From Xenophilus sp003671765 (GTDB taxonomy: Bacteria; Pseudomonadota; Gammaproteobacteria; Burkholderiales; Burkholderiaceae_C): a stretch of 64,000 bases of DNA. This document shows, in pieces, positions 1 to 8,748 of this stretch (positions are counted from its first letter, which is position 1; each line of letters opens with the position of its first letter). The stretch spans positions 5,518,001 to 5,582,000 of the forward strand of contig CP166702.1 of the NCBI GenBank assembly GCA_051414805.1. Reading direction: 5' to 3'. Under the pieces are notes generated by a model. The model saw only the letters and a program-made list of their open reading frames with translations, was not told the origin of the DNA and did not search any database. The position numbers and the translations under genes are program-made.

Positions 1-2
1 GG

Positions 3-716
3 CCGCTGCTCGGCCCCGACACCCTCGTGCTCACGGCCATGAACGGCGTGCCCTGGTGGTTCCTCGAAGGCGGCTTCGGCGGCCCGCTCGCAGGACGGCG
101 CCTGACGGCCGTCGACCCCGACGGGCGCATCGCCGCCGCCATCCCGGCGCGGCACGTCATCGGCGGCGTGGTGCATGCGAGCTGCTCGCTCGATGGACCG
201 GGCGTGGTGCGCCACCACTTCGGCAACGGCCTGATCCTGGGCGAGCCCTCGGGCGAAGAGACCCCGCGCGTGCAGAAACTGGCCGCCATGCTGGTGCAGG
301 GCGGCATCCAGGCCACCGTGTCGCCGCAGATCCAGAAGGACGTTTGGTACAAGCTCTGGGGCAACATGACGGTGAACCCCATCAGCGCGCTGACCGGGGC
401 CACCACCGACCGGATCCTGGGCGACGACCTGGTGCGCGGCTTCATCTCCACTGTCATGCTGGAGGCCAAGGCCATCGGCGAGCGCATCGGCGTGCCCATC
501 GCCGACAGCCCCGAGGACCGCCATGCGGTGACGATGAAGCTCGGCGCCTTCAAGACCTCGATGCTGCAGGACGTGGAAGCCGGCCGACCGGTGGAGCTCG
601 ACGCGCTGGTGGGCGCGGTGCGCGAACTGGGCCAGGGCGTGGGCCTGCCGACGCCCTTCACCGATGCGCTGCTGGGCCTGGCGCGCCTGCAGGCGCGCGG
701 GCTCGGGCTGTATTGA
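3..716 (+). CDS. panE: 2-dehydropantoate 2-reductase (PanE/ApbA family), 5' end outside window
   Basis: The reading frame is open from the left edge, so the N-terminal NADPH-binding Rossmann part is mostly missing and the visible part is mainly the C-terminal helical domain. The block KDVWYKLWGNMTVNPISALT is typical of the ketopantoate reductase C-terminal domain, with the conserved Lys and Asn that contact substrate. The enzyme reduces 2-dehydropantoate to pantoate in pantothenate synthesis, although PanE paralogues with other substrates are common in this lineage. A GTG at 27 is an internal codon and not the start. The TGA stop abuts a dispersed repeat. Confidence 0.85.
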   Translation, partial: PLLGPDTLVLTAMNGVPWWFLEGGFGGPLAGRRLTAVDPDGRIAAAIPARHVIGGVVHASCSLDGPGVVRHHFGNGLILGEPSGEETPRVQKLAAMLVQGGIQATVSPQIQKDVWYKLWGNMTVNPISALTGATTDRILGDDLVRGFISTVMLEAKAIGERIGVPIADSPEDRHAVTMKLGAFKTSMLQDVEAGRPVELDALVGAVRELGQGVGLPTPFTDALLGLARLQARGLGLY

Positions 717-812
717 ATGAAGCACCCCCCAAGCCGCTTCGCGGCTCCCCCCTCTGCTGCGCGAGGGGGGCGCACCCAGTGGCCGGGCAAAGCCCGTTCC
801 ACGGGTGCCCTG
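715..812 (+). repeat. Dispersed hairpin repeat, family 2, copy 1
   Basis: The repeat begins at the stop codon of the panE-like gene and reads in the same direction. It can fold into three successive hairpins: AGCCGC/GCGGCT, then CCCCCC/GGGGGG, then GCACCC/GGGTGC enclosing CGGGC-AAA-GCCCG. Two further copies lie at 43958-44056 and 40153-40252 on the minus strand, also just behind stop codons. The paired positions differ in compensating ways between copies. Confidence 0.75.
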
Positions 813-878
813 AAGGCTTCGCTGCGCTCGCAGGCCGGGGAATGGCCCCGTGCGCCGCGGGACGTCCGGACGGGCTGA

Positions 879-1787
879 ATGGGCGCCACCGGCACACGCG
901 CGCTGACCGGCGGCGCCTTCGCGACCCTGCTGCTCATCGCGCTGATGATGGGCGCCAACCACGTGTCGGCGCGCTTCGCCTTCAACCACGGGGCGGACGT
1001 GGCGACCGCGGTGGTCATCCGCAGCGTGGTGACGGCGGCGGTGGTCACGGCCATCGTGCTGCTCTCGGGCGTGCGGCCGCGCTTCACCGCGCACCACCGT
1101 CGCATGCTCCTGGTGATCGGCGGGCTGATCGGGGTGCAGAGCCTGTGCCTGTACTCGGCCGTGGCGCGCCTGCCGGTGGCGCTGGCACTGCTGGCCTTCA
1201 ACACCTACCCGATCTGGACCGCGCTGTGGGCACGGCTGCTGTACCGCCAGCGGCCCGAGCGCGCGCTGCTGTATGCGATGCCGGTGATCCTGGTCGGGCT
1301 GGCGCTGGCGCTCGACGTCTTCGGCGCCGCCTCCGGGCTGGGTGCCTCGGGCCAATGGGCGCGCATCGGCGCGGGCGTGGGTTTCGCGCTCGCGGCGGCC
1401 GCCACCTTCGGCCTGGCACTGGTCGTCACGCAGCACGAGGCGGGCGACGTCGACGGCCGCGTGCGCACCGCCACCACGATGGCGATCGCCGGCGTCGTGG
1501 CGCTCGCCATGGTCGCCGCGCGCGGCGGCTTCCACTTCCCGACGGCGGCGCCGGGCTGGTGGGGGCTGGCCGTGCTCACCCTGCTCTACGGCACGGCCTT
1601 CACCATCATGTTCACCGTGCTGCCGCGGCTGGGCGTGGTGGGCAACTCCGCGATCATGAACGTGGAGCCCGTCTTCGCGCTGGTGCTGGCCTGGCTGCTG
1701 CTCGACCAGGCCGTGGCGCCGGTGCAGGTGCTGGGCGCGCTGCTGGTCGTCGGGGCGGTGATGGCGCTGGGCTTGCGAAAGCGTTAG
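879..1787 (+). CDS. EamA/DMT-family membrane transporter
   Basis: A 302-residue protein with about ten hydrophobic segments arranged as two EamA repeats, typical of the drug/metabolite transporter superfamily (usual length 290-310). These are inner-membrane exporters or permeases for metabolites or amino acids; the substrate cannot be read from sequence. The second repeat has the family pattern GTAFTIMFTVLPRLG followed by AIMNVEPVFALVLAWLLL. It starts at ATG 879 without a strong ribosome-binding site and follows a dispersed repeat. It converges on the membrane-protein gene at 1795 with only 7 bp between the two stop codons and no visible terminator there. Confidence 0.85.
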   Translation: MGATGTRALTGGAFATLLLIALMMGANHVSARFAFNHGADVATAVVIRSVVTAAVVTAIVLLSGVRPRFTAHHRRMLLVIGGLIGVQSLCLYSAVARLPVALALLAFNTYPIWTALWARLLYRQRPERALLYAMPVILVGLALALDVFGAASGLGASGQWARIGAGVGFALAAAATFGLALVVTQHEAGDVDGRVRTATTMAIAGVVALAMVAARGGFHFPTAAPGWWGLAVLTLLYGTAFTIMFTVLPRLGVVGNSAIMNVEPVFALVLAWLLLDQAVAPVQVLGALLVVGAVMALGLRKR

Positions 1788-1794
1788 CCCTCGC

Positions 1795-2565
1795 TCAACG
1801 CTTCAGGATGGCCCGCACCGCATCGGGCAGCGAGTTCGCCTGCGGGATGAAGTGGTCGATGCTCCAGCCCAGCAGCACCGCGCACAGCAGCGCGCCGAGC
1901 AGCGGCTTCCAGGTCAGACGCACGGCGGCCGTGAGCCAGCCCTCGCGCGTGACGCGCACGGCGGCGCGCGCCGCCACGTACGAGAAGGCGACCTCGATGG
2001 CCACGGCCAGCAGCGCGTCCCAGCCGAAATACAGCAGCGCGAGCGCGCCGGCGCCGGTCACGACGGCCGCGCCGATCAGGAAGATGGCGACCACGGGCAC
2101 GACAACGACCGCGCCCTCGTCGGCACCCGACAGGGCGTCGAGCACCCCGCCCGCCGCGTCGCCGATGCCGCTGCCCGAGGGGCTGCTACTGCCTTCACCC
2201 GCCATGCGCGCGCCGGCGCGCAGCGGCGCCTGGTACGAGGGCACGAAGTTGCCGGCCAGGTCCGCCACCTCGACCACGTCGCCCGCGTCGGGACCGATGT
2301 CGGCCCGGTCTTCCACGAGCCGCTGCGCCCACCAGCGCAGCACCCCCAGGTACAGCGCATAGCCCGCGCCCAGCGTGACCAGGTAGCGCAGCGCCAGCGA
2401 CTCGACGCCCACCCACATCTGCGCCGCCGAGATCGCCCACATGAGCAGCAGCGTCGCGCTGCCGATCAGGAGGCCGTGCGTGCGCAGGCTGTAGCGGCGA
2501 TGCAGGTCGCGCTCGAGCTGCGTCTCCCACAGACGCACGGAACGCCAGTTGGAGAGGACCTTCAC
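1795..2565 (-). CDS. Conserved membrane protein of unknown function, coupled to alr
   Basis: A 256-residue protein starting at GTG 2565, whose start overlaps the alr stop codon in a GTGA motif, which suggests translational coupling. Two hydrophobic segments near the N-terminus (HGLLIGSATLLLMWAISAAQ and a second around LVTLGAGYALYLGVLRWW) are followed by a soluble Gly/Ser-rich loop. A hydrophobic stretch rich in Val/Ala and a C-terminal segment KPLLGALLCAVLLGWSI complete it. I do not recognise a functional family. The tight link to alanine racemase is the only clue, and it may reflect only shared transcription. The long open frame upstream of 2565 is an alr shadow. Confidence 0.75.
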   Translation of the reverse strand: MKVLSNWRSVRLWETQLERDLHRRYSLRTHGLLIGSATLLLMWAISAAQMWVGVESLALRYLVTLGAGYALYLGVLRWWAQRLVEDRADIGPDAGDVVEVADLAGNFVPSYQAPLRAGARMAGEGSSSPSGSGIGDAAGGVLDALSGADEGAVVVVPVVAIFLIGAAVVTGAGALALLYFGWDALLAVAIEVAFSYVAARAAVRVTREGWLTAAVRLTWKPLLGALLCAVLLGWSIDHFIPQANSLPDAVRAILKR

Positions 2566-3677
2566 GCGCCCCCGGGCGCACCGGGCGCGCCCTCGACGAC
2601 CACCGGCACGCGCGGAGCCACCGCGCACATCAGCTCGTAGCTGATGGTGCCGGCCGGCTGCGCGACCTCGTCGATGGGCAGCACCGCGCCGTTGCGGGCC
2701 CGGCCCCAGAGCGTGACCTCGCTGCCGAAGCCCGCGTCCGGCACCGGTGTGAGGTCGACCGTGACCATGTCCATGCTGACGCGGCCGACCACGCGGGTGC
2801 GCACGCTGTCCACCAGCACCGGCGTGCCGTTGGGCGCATGGCGCGGGTAGCCGTCGGCATAACCGACGGCGGCCACGCCGATGCGCATCGGCGCCTCGGC
2901 CGTGAAGCGCGAGCCGTAGCCCACGGTGTCGCCCGGCTGCAGTTGCTGCACGCCGATGAGGCGGGTGGCCAGCGTCATGGTGGGCTGCAGCTGCCAGTGC
3001 GCGCTGTCGTGTTCGGGGAAATCGGGCGCGCTGCCGTACAGCACGATGCCGGCACGCACCCAGTCGGCGCGCGTCGCCTCGGCATGGCGCAGGGTGGCGG
3101 CGCTGTTGGCCAGGCTGCGCTCGCCCGGCAGGTCCTGCGTGACGCGCTCGAAGTCGCGCATCGCTGCCTCGATGCCCTTGGGGCCGTCGGCGTCGCTGAA
3201 ATGCATCATCAGCGACACCTCGTCCACCTGCGGCAGCGCCGACAGGCGCGTCCAGGCGGTGCGCAGGCGCTCGGGCGTGAAGCCCAGCCGGTTCATGCCC
3301 GAGTTCATCTTGAGGAACACGCGGTGCGGCACCTGGGTCTTGTGGGCCGCCAGCCAGTCGATCTGCTCGTCGCAGTGCACGGCATGCCAGATGTTCAGGC
3401 GCGAGCACAGTTCCAGGTCGCGCGGCTCGAAGACGCCTTCGAGCAGCAGCACCGGGCCGCGCCAGCCCAGCGCACGCACGCGCTCGGCCTCGGCCAGGTC
3501 GATCAATGCGAAGCCGTCGGCCCCGCGCAGGGCGTCGAAGACGCGCTCGATGCCATGGCCGTAGGCGTTGGCCTTGACCACCGCCCAGACGCGCGACTGG
3601 AGGGCCGAGCGGCGCACCCGCTCGAGGTTGTGGCGCAGGGCCTGCGGATGGATGGTGGCGAGGATCGGACGGGGCAC
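2562..3677 (-). CDS. alr: Alanine racemase
   Basis: A pyridoxal-phosphate enzyme that interconverts L- and D-alanine for peptidoglycan synthesis. With GTG 3677 as start the protein has 371 residues, normal for the family, and begins PRPILATIHPQALRHNLERV as homologues do. The PLP lysine lies in AVVKANAYGHG (about residue 35) and the catalytic tyrosine in GYADGYPR; KMNSGMNRLGF is the usual substrate-side motif. An upstream ATG at 3746 is possible, but it would add a poorly conserved Pro-rich leader. The gene is divergent from lplT, so the 170 bp between them must hold both promoters. Its stop overlaps the start of the next membrane-protein gene. Confidence 0.95.
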   Translation of the reverse strand: MPRPILATIHPQALRHNLERVRRSALQSRVWAVVKANAYGHGIERVFDALRGADGFALIDLAEAERVRALGWRGPVLLLEGVFEPRDLELCSRLNIWHAVHCDEQIDWLAAHKTQVPHRVFLKMNSGMNRLGFTPERLRTAWTRLSALPQVDEVSLMMHFSDADGPKGIEAAMRDFERVTQDLPGERSLANSAATLRHAEATRADWVRAGIVLYGSAPDFPEHDSAHWQLQPTMTLATRLIGVQQLQPGDTVGYGSRFTAEAPMRIGVAAVGYADGYPRHAPNGTPVLVDSVRTRVVGRVSMDMVTVDLTPVPDAGFGSEVTLWGRARNGAVLPIDEVAQPAGTISYELMCAVAPRVPVVVEGAPGAPGGA

Positions 3678-3846
3678 GGAAACAGGCGCGGGCGGCCGCG
3701 ACGAAAGGGGGAAAACACCCACCGGCGGGATGGGGCCACGGGTCATTTTGGCACCGTACCCCCATGCTATAACCACGGACCCGTTCACGGGCGCAACCAC
3801 TGTTACCACCGCCAGCCCCCAGCCTGCCCGGCCAGCCAGCCTATCG

Positions 3847-5151
3847 ATGAAGCGCGGTTTCTACACCATCATGTCGGCGCAGTTCTTCTCGTCGCTGGCC
3901 GACCAAGCGCTTTTCGTTGCTGCCGTCGAACTGCTGCGCACCGCAGGAGCGCCGGAATGGCAGCGCGCGGCGCTGGTGCCCATCTTCGCCATCTTCTACG
4001 TCGCGCTGGCACCGCTGGTGGGCGCCTTCGCCGACGCCCTGCCCAAGGGCAAGGTGATGTTCATCAGCAACGCGATCAAGGTCGTGGGCTGCCTGATGAT
4101 GCTCTTCGGCGGCCACCCGCTGATGGCCTACGCGATCGTGGGCCTGGGCGCCGCCGCCTACTCGCCGGCCAAGTACGGCATCCTCACCGAACTGCTGCCG
4201 GCCTCGCAGCTGGTCAAGGCCAACGGCTGGATCGAGGGCCTCACCATCGCCTCGATCATCCTGGGCATCGTGCTGGGCGGACAGCTGGTGGGTCACACGG
4301 TGTCCAGCCGGCTGCTGGCCTTCGACTTCCCCTTCATCGACACCGGCGTCGACACGCCGCCCGCCGCCGCCATCTCGGTGCTGATCGGCGTGTACATGCT
4401 GGCGGCCTGGTTCAACACGCGCATCCCGCACACCGGCGTCGAGATGCGGCCGCTGCGCAGCAACCCGAACCACAGCTTCGTGCGCAACCTGGTCGCGCTG
4501 CTGCCCGACTTCTGGTCGTGCAACTCGCGGCTGTGGCGCGACAAGCTGGGCCAGATCTCGCTGGCCACCACCACGCTGTTCTGGGGCGCGGGCGGCAACC
4601 TCAAGTACATCGTGCTGGCCTGGGCCTCGCTGGCGCTGAACTACAACACGGCGCAGGCGTCGGCGCTGACCGGCGTGGTCGCCATCGGCACCGCCATCGG
4701 CGCGGTGATCGCCTCGATGCGCATGCGGCTGGACATGGCGACGCAGGTGATCCCGATGGGCATCGGCATGGGCCTCCTGGTGATCGCGATGAACTTCATC
4801 GACAACGTGTGGGTCGCCATTCCCTTCCTGATCCTGCTGGGCGGCCTGGGCGGCTTCCTGGTGGTGCCGATGAACGCGCTGCTGCAGCACCGCGGGCACA
4901 ACCTCATGGGCGCGGGCCGCTCCATCGCCGTGCAGAACTTCAACGAGCAGGCCTGCATCCTGCTGCTGGGCGCCTTCTACAGCGCCTGCACCGGCCTGGG
5001 CCTGTCGGCCTTCGGCGCCATCACGGCCTTCGGCATCGTGGTCGCCGGCTTCATGTGGATCATCCGCGCCTGGCACCGCAACAACCTGCGCAAGTACCCG
5101 GAAGAGGTCGAGCACCTGCTGCAGATCGCGCGCAGCGACAAACACCACTGA
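3847..5151 (+). CDS. lplT: Lysophospholipid transporter LplT (MFS)
   Basis: A 434-residue major-facilitator protein with about twelve membrane segments that flips lysophospholipids (mainly lyso-PE) inward across the cytoplasmic membrane for re-acylation. It begins MKRGFYTIMSAQFFSSLADQ, the usual LplT start. Family signs include YSPAKYGILTELLP and the SNPNHSFVRNL cytoplasmic loop. In enterobacteria lplT is paired with aas; no acyltransferase gene is adjacent here. ATG 3847 was chosen because upstream codons in the same frame run into the alr promoter region and encode nothing conserved. Confidence 0.92.
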   Translation: MKRGFYTIMSAQFFSSLADQALFVAAVELLRTAGAPEWQRAALVPIFAIFYVALAPLVGAFADALPKGKVMFISNAIKVVGCLMMLFGGHPLMAYAIVGLGAAAYSPAKYGILTELLPASQLVKANGWIEGLTIASIILGIVLGGQLVGHTVSSRLLAFDFPFIDTGVDTPPAAAISVLIGVYMLAAWFNTRIPHTGVEMRPLRSNPNHSFVRNLVALLPDFWSCNSRLWRDKLGQISLATTTLFWGAGGNLKYIVLAWASLALNYNTAQASALTGVVAIGTAIGAVIASMRMRLDMATQVIPMGIGMGLLVIAMNFIDNVWVAIPFLILLGGLGGFLVVPMNALLQHRGHNLMGAGRSIAVQNFNEQACILLLGAFYSACTGLGLSAFGAITAFGIVVAGFMWIIRAWHRNNLRKYPEEVEHLLQIARSDKHH

Positions 5152-5212
5152 AACGGTGGGAATCGATGCGGCGCCGGGCGCACAATCCGGCACCGCATTC
5201 CAGGAGGCGAGC

Positions 5213-5701
5213 ATGACCGACATCTACGATTTCGAGGTCCGGCAGATCGACGGCGCGCAGGTGCCGTTGTCGCGCTTCAAGGGCCAGGTGCTGCTGATCG
5301 TGAACACGGCCAGCCACTGCGGCTTCACGCCGCAGTTCGGCGGCCTGGAAAAGCTCTACGAGCAGTACAAGGACCGTGGCTTCACCGTGCTCGGCTTCCC
5401 GAGCAACCAGTTCGCCAACCAGGACCCGGGCAGCGACGACGAGATCGGCGCCTTCTGCACGAAGAACTACGGTGTGAGCTTCCCGATGATGTCCAAGGTC
5501 GACGTCAACGGCAGCGGCGCGATCCCGCTCTACCAGTGGCTGGTGAAGGAGAAGCCCGGCCTGCTGGGCAGCACCGCCATCAAGTGGAACTTCACCAAGT
5601 TCCTGGTCGGCCGCGACGGCCGCGTGCTGCAGCGCTATGCGCCGCTGGACAAGCCCGAGTCGCTCGCCCGCGACATCGAGGCCGCACTGGCCGCCGCCTG
5701 A
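5213..5701 (+). CDS. Glutathione peroxidase family protein (thiol peroxidase, GPx/BsaA type)
   Basis: A 162-residue thioredoxin-fold peroxidase that reduces hydrogen or lipid peroxides. The peroxidatic cysteine is Cys36 in NTASHCGFTPQ, with Gln66 in FPSNQF and Trp125-Asn126 in KWNFTKFLV completing the family tetrad. Cys82 in AFCTKNY is a candidate resolving residue, suggesting thioredoxin-dependent turnover. An AGGAGG ribosome-binding site lies seven bases before ATG 5213. The CHASE2 gene follows after 19 bp, so the two may be co-transcribed. Confidence 0.93.
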   Translation: MTDIYDFEVRQIDGAQVPLSRFKGQVLLIVNTASHCGFTPQFGGLEKLYEQYKDRGFTVLGFPSNQFANQDPGSDDEIGAFCTKNYGVSFPMMSKVDVNGSGAIPLYQWLVKEKPGLLGSTAIKWNFTKFLVGRDGRVLQRYAPLDKPESLARDIEAALAAA

Positions 5702-5720
5702 CGCCCCGGCCCCGCGCCCG

Positions 5721-6866
5721 ATGCCGCCACCGGCCCGCAGCACACGCCTGCTCGTCGAGTGCGTGCTGATCGCGCTGCTGCTGCCGGCCCTGCTGGGCTG
5801 GCTGGCGCAGCGCCCGGGCCTGCAGGAGGCCAACCTCTTCCTCTACGACCGGCTGCTGCACCTGCGGCGCCCGGCGGTGGACCCGGACATCGCGATCATC
5901 GGCATCGATGCGAAGAGCATTGCCGCCCTGGGCCCCTGGCCCTGGTCGCGGGGCACGGAGGCCGAGTTGCTCGACCGCCTGGCGCCGGCGGCGCCGCGCG
6001 CGGTGATGTTCGACCTGTTCATGACGCATGCTGCGCCGCGGGCAGAGGACGACGCCCGCCTGGCCGCAGCGATGGCGCGCGTGCCGGTGTTCCTGCCCGT
6101 GCGCTTCGACGCCGCGACGGCCTCCCGGCCGCAGTCGCGCTTTCTCGAGCCGGTGCCGACGCTGGCGCGCGCGGCCAAGGGCGTCGGCCACGTGAACCTG
6201 CTGGTGGACAGCGACGGAGCGGTGCGCGAGATCAACCGCTTCGAAGGCGACGGCCGGCGGCAGGTGCCCTACCTCGGCATGCTGGTGGCCGCGCGCAGCG
6301 GCCTGGATCTGCCGGCCACCCGCGGCCAGGCCGGCGAGCGCGGCGACGGCTGGCGCATGCAGGGCCGCTTCGGATTCCGTTTTGCGGGTACGGCGGCCTC
6401 GTACCCGGTGTTCTCCTTCGTCGACGTGCTGCGGGGCCAGGTGCCGGCCGCGCATTTGCGCGGTCGCATCCTCCTGGTCGGCACGCTGACGGACTCCCTG
6501 CTCGGCGACGACCTCAACGTGCCGGCCCGGCGCTTCGTGGCGCCGATGGCCGGCGTGGAGGTGCATGCGAACGCGATCCACGCGCTGCGGGCGGGCAGCA
6601 CCATCGGTTTTCCCGAAGGCGCCGTGCGCGTGCTGTGGATGGCCGTACCGGTCTGGGCGGTGCTCCTGCTGTGTGCATGGCGGCCCCGCGCGGCAGCCGC
6701 ATGGGTCGTCGGCAGCGCGCTCGCGGCCCTCGCTGCCTGCGCCGCGCTCCTGGCGTGGGCCGCGCTCTGGTTACCGCCCGCAGCACCCCTTCTGGGCATC
6801 GCGGCGGCCGGCCTGCTGTGGAACTGGCGCCGGGCAGTGGACGCGCTGCGTCACGCCCGGCTCTGA
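5721..6866 (+). CDS. CHASE2-domain membrane protein without an output domain
   Basis: A 381-residue protein. After an N-terminal membrane segment (LLVECVLIALLLPALLGWLA) comes an extracytoplasmic CHASE2 sensor domain: the pattern IAIIGIDAKSIAALGPWPWSR, the PRAVMFDLFM strand and GRILLVGTLTDS are characteristic. Two or three C-terminal membrane segments follow, and the protein ends in a short basic tail. CHASE2 normally feeds a cytoplasmic cyclase, kinase or GGDEF domain; none is present before the stop at 6866. Its ligand and signalling partner are unknown. Confidence 0.8.
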   Translation: MPPPARSTRLLVECVLIALLLPALLGWLAQRPGLQEANLFLYDRLLHLRRPAVDPDIAIIGIDAKSIAALGPWPWSRGTEAELLDRLAPAAPRAVMFDLFMTHAAPRAEDDARLAAAMARVPVFLPVRFDAATASRPQSRFLEPVPTLARAAKGVGHVNLLVDSDGAVREINRFEGDGRRQVPYLGMLVAARSGLDLPATRGQAGERGDGWRMQGRFGFRFAGTAASYPVFSFVDVLRGQVPAAHLRGRILLVGTLTDSLLGDDLNVPARRFVAPMAGVEVHANAIHALRAGSTIGFPEGAVRVLWMAVPVWAVLLLCAWRPRAAAAWVVGSALAALAACAALLAWAALWLPPAAPLLGIAAAGLLWNWRRAVDALRHARL

Positions 6867-6876
6867 AAGCGGACGC

Positions 6877-7374
6877 TCAGAAACGGAAGTCGAGTGTGCG
6901 CGGGGCGCCGCCGATCGTGACCGACTGGCTCTTGCTGCTGCCTTCGGTGCTGGCGTCCACGGTGTACTTGCCGGCCGGCAGGTCGATCAGGCAGACCGGG
7001 CCGTTGGCACGCAGGCGCAGCGCCGAACCGCCTTCGCCCTTGATGTCCACGTCGACGTTCGCCAGGTAGGCGCCGTCGGGCCGCGCGAAGAGCAGCGAGA
7101 GCGGGTGGTCCTTCATGGCGGCGCGCATGGCCGTCGACTCGTCCGAGCCGATGCCGCCGCAGACGTAGCGGGCATTGCCCTCGCCGCGCATGCGCGGCAT
7201 GCCGCTGCTGGCCATCGGCGCGGCGGGTGCGCCGGGCGCCATGGCAGGCGCGGCGGGCTGTGCCGGCATCACCGGCGCCGGTGCGGTCATGGTCTGGGCG
7301 TGCGCGATACCGGCCGCGGTCAATGCCAGGGCGGCGGCGATGGACGAGAAGCGAAGGGAAGACGGGCGACGCAT
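6877..7374 (-). CDS. Secreted protein of unknown function
   Basis: A 165-residue protein with a clear signal peptide (SIAAALALTAAGIAHA, cleavage before QTMTAP). An Ala/Pro/Met-rich linker follows, then a C-terminal globular part containing ANVDVDIKGEGGSALRL and GPVCLIDLPAGKYTVDA. The latter resembles the beta-sandwich carboxypeptidase-regulatory-like modules found in periplasmic proteins. An AGGAG ribosome-binding site supports ATG 7374. The gene converges on the CHASE2 gene with 10 bp between stops. The function is not recognised. Confidence 0.8.
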   Translation of the reverse strand: MRRPSSLRFSSIAAALALTAAGIAHAQTMTAPAPVMPAQPAAPAMAPGAPAAPMASSGMPRMRGEGNARYVCGGIGSDESTAMRAAMKDHPLSLLFARPDGAYLANVDVDIKGEGGSALRLRANGPVCLIDLPAGKYTVDASTEGSSKSQSVTIGGAPRTLDFRF

Positions 7375-7485
7375 GGCGGGCTCTCCTGAGAGTTCTGGAT
7401 GTGCGCCGCAGCATGGCATGCCCGCTGCCGGCACCGGGTCGGACCGTGCCGACCTCCGGCGTACGACGCCAGCCCCGCCGAAGGC

Positions 7486-8715
7486 TCAGGCCGGCGTCAG
7501 CGCCGCATCGAGCCACTCCACCCAATGCCGCACCGGCAGCGCGGTGCCGCTCTGCAGGTGGGTGATGCAGCCGATGTTGGCCGAGGCCACGGCGCGCGGC
7601 TGCAGCTGCGACAGGTGCTCGAGCTTGCGGTCCCGCAGCCGATAGGCCAGCTCGGGCTGCAGCACCGAATACGTGCCGGCCGAGCCGCAGCACAGGTGCG
7701 ATTCGTTGCGCGCCACCTGCACGTCGAAACCGAGCTGGCGCAGGTGCGTCTCCACCCCGCCCTTCAGCTTCTGCCCGTGCTGCAGGGTGCAGGGCGGGTG
7801 GTAGGCGACCACGCCTTCGGGTGCCCTGACGCGGGCCTTGAGCGCGGGCACCAGGTCCGGCAGCAGTTCGCTCAGGTCGCGCGTGAGCGCGCTGATGCGG
7901 CGGGCCTTCTCGGCATAGGCCGGATCGTGTGCCAGGGTGTGGCCGTACTCGCGCACGGTCACGCCGCAGCCCGAGGCGTTCATGACGATCGCCTCCACCT
8001 CGCCCGCCTCCACGTGCGGCCACCAGGCGTCGACGTTGGCGCGCATCTGCGCCTTGCCGCCGTCCTGGTCGTTGAGGTGGAACTTCACGGCGCCGCAGCA
8101 GCCCGCCGCGGGCGGCACGACGCACTGGATGCCCGCGGCGTCGAGCACGCGCGCCGTGGCGGCGTTGATGTTGGGCGCCATGGCGGGCTGCACGCAGCCG
8201 GCCAGCAGCAGCACCTTGCGCGCGTGCTCGCGCGTGGGCCACAGGCCAGGGTCCTGCCGCGCGGGCACCTTGGCCTTGAGCGACGCGGGCAGCAGGCCGC
8301 GCACCGACTGGCCGAGCTTCATCGCCGGCGCGAAGAGCGGCGAGGGCAGGCCTTCCTTGAGCGTCCAGCGCACCGCCTTCTCCATGGCCGGCCGCGGCAC
8401 CTTCTCGTCGACGATCCTGCGGCCGATGTCGACCAGGTGGCCGTACTGCACGCCGCTGGGGCAGGTGGACTCGCAGTTGCGGCAGGTGAGGCAGCGGTCC
8501 AGGTGCAGCTGCGTGGCGCGCGTGGGCTGCTCGCCCTCGAGCACCTGCTTGATGAGGTAGATGCGCCCGCGCGGGCCGTCGAGCTCGTCGCCCAGCAGCT
8601 GGTAGGTGGGACAGGTGGCGGTGCAGAAGCCGCAGTGCACGCACTTGCGCAGGATGGCTTCGGCCTCCTGGCCTTCGGCCGTGCCCTGGAATTCGGGGGC
8701 GAGTTCGGTTTGCAT
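7486..8715 (-). CDS. glcF: Glycolate oxidase iron-sulfur subunit GlcF
   Basis: A 409-residue electron-transfer subunit of glycolate (or D-lactate) oxidase. Two N-terminal ferredoxin-type motifs, CVHCGFCTATCPTYQ and CLTCRNCESTCPSG, bind [4Fe-4S] clusters. Two CCG domains follow with AAGCCGAVKFH and HLCCGSAGTYS. It would pass electrons from the GlcD flavin to the quinone pool at the inner face of the membrane. It is the last gene of the lctP-glcD-glcE unit, separated from glcE by a DUF1275 gene. Confidence 0.95.
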   Translation of the reverse strand: MQTELAPEFQGTAEGQEAEAILRKCVHCGFCTATCPTYQLLGDELDGPRGRIYLIKQVLEGEQPTRATQLHLDRCLTCRNCESTCPSGVQYGHLVDIGRRIVDEKVPRPAMEKAVRWTLKEGLPSPLFAPAMKLGQSVRGLLPASLKAKVPARQDPGLWPTREHARKVLLLAGCVQPAMAPNINAATARVLDAAGIQCVVPPAAGCCGAVKFHLNDQDGGKAQMRANVDAWWPHVEAGEVEAIVMNASGCGVTVREYGHTLAHDPAYAEKARRISALTRDLSELLPDLVPALKARVRAPEGVVAYHPPCTLQHGQKLKGGVETHLRQLGFDVQVARNESHLCCGSAGTYSVLQPELAYRLRDRKLEHLSQLQPRAVASANIGCITHLQSGTALPVRHWVEWLDAALTPA

Positions 8716-8748
8716 GGATGTCTCGTGGGGTCGTCGGGAGCGGCAGGC

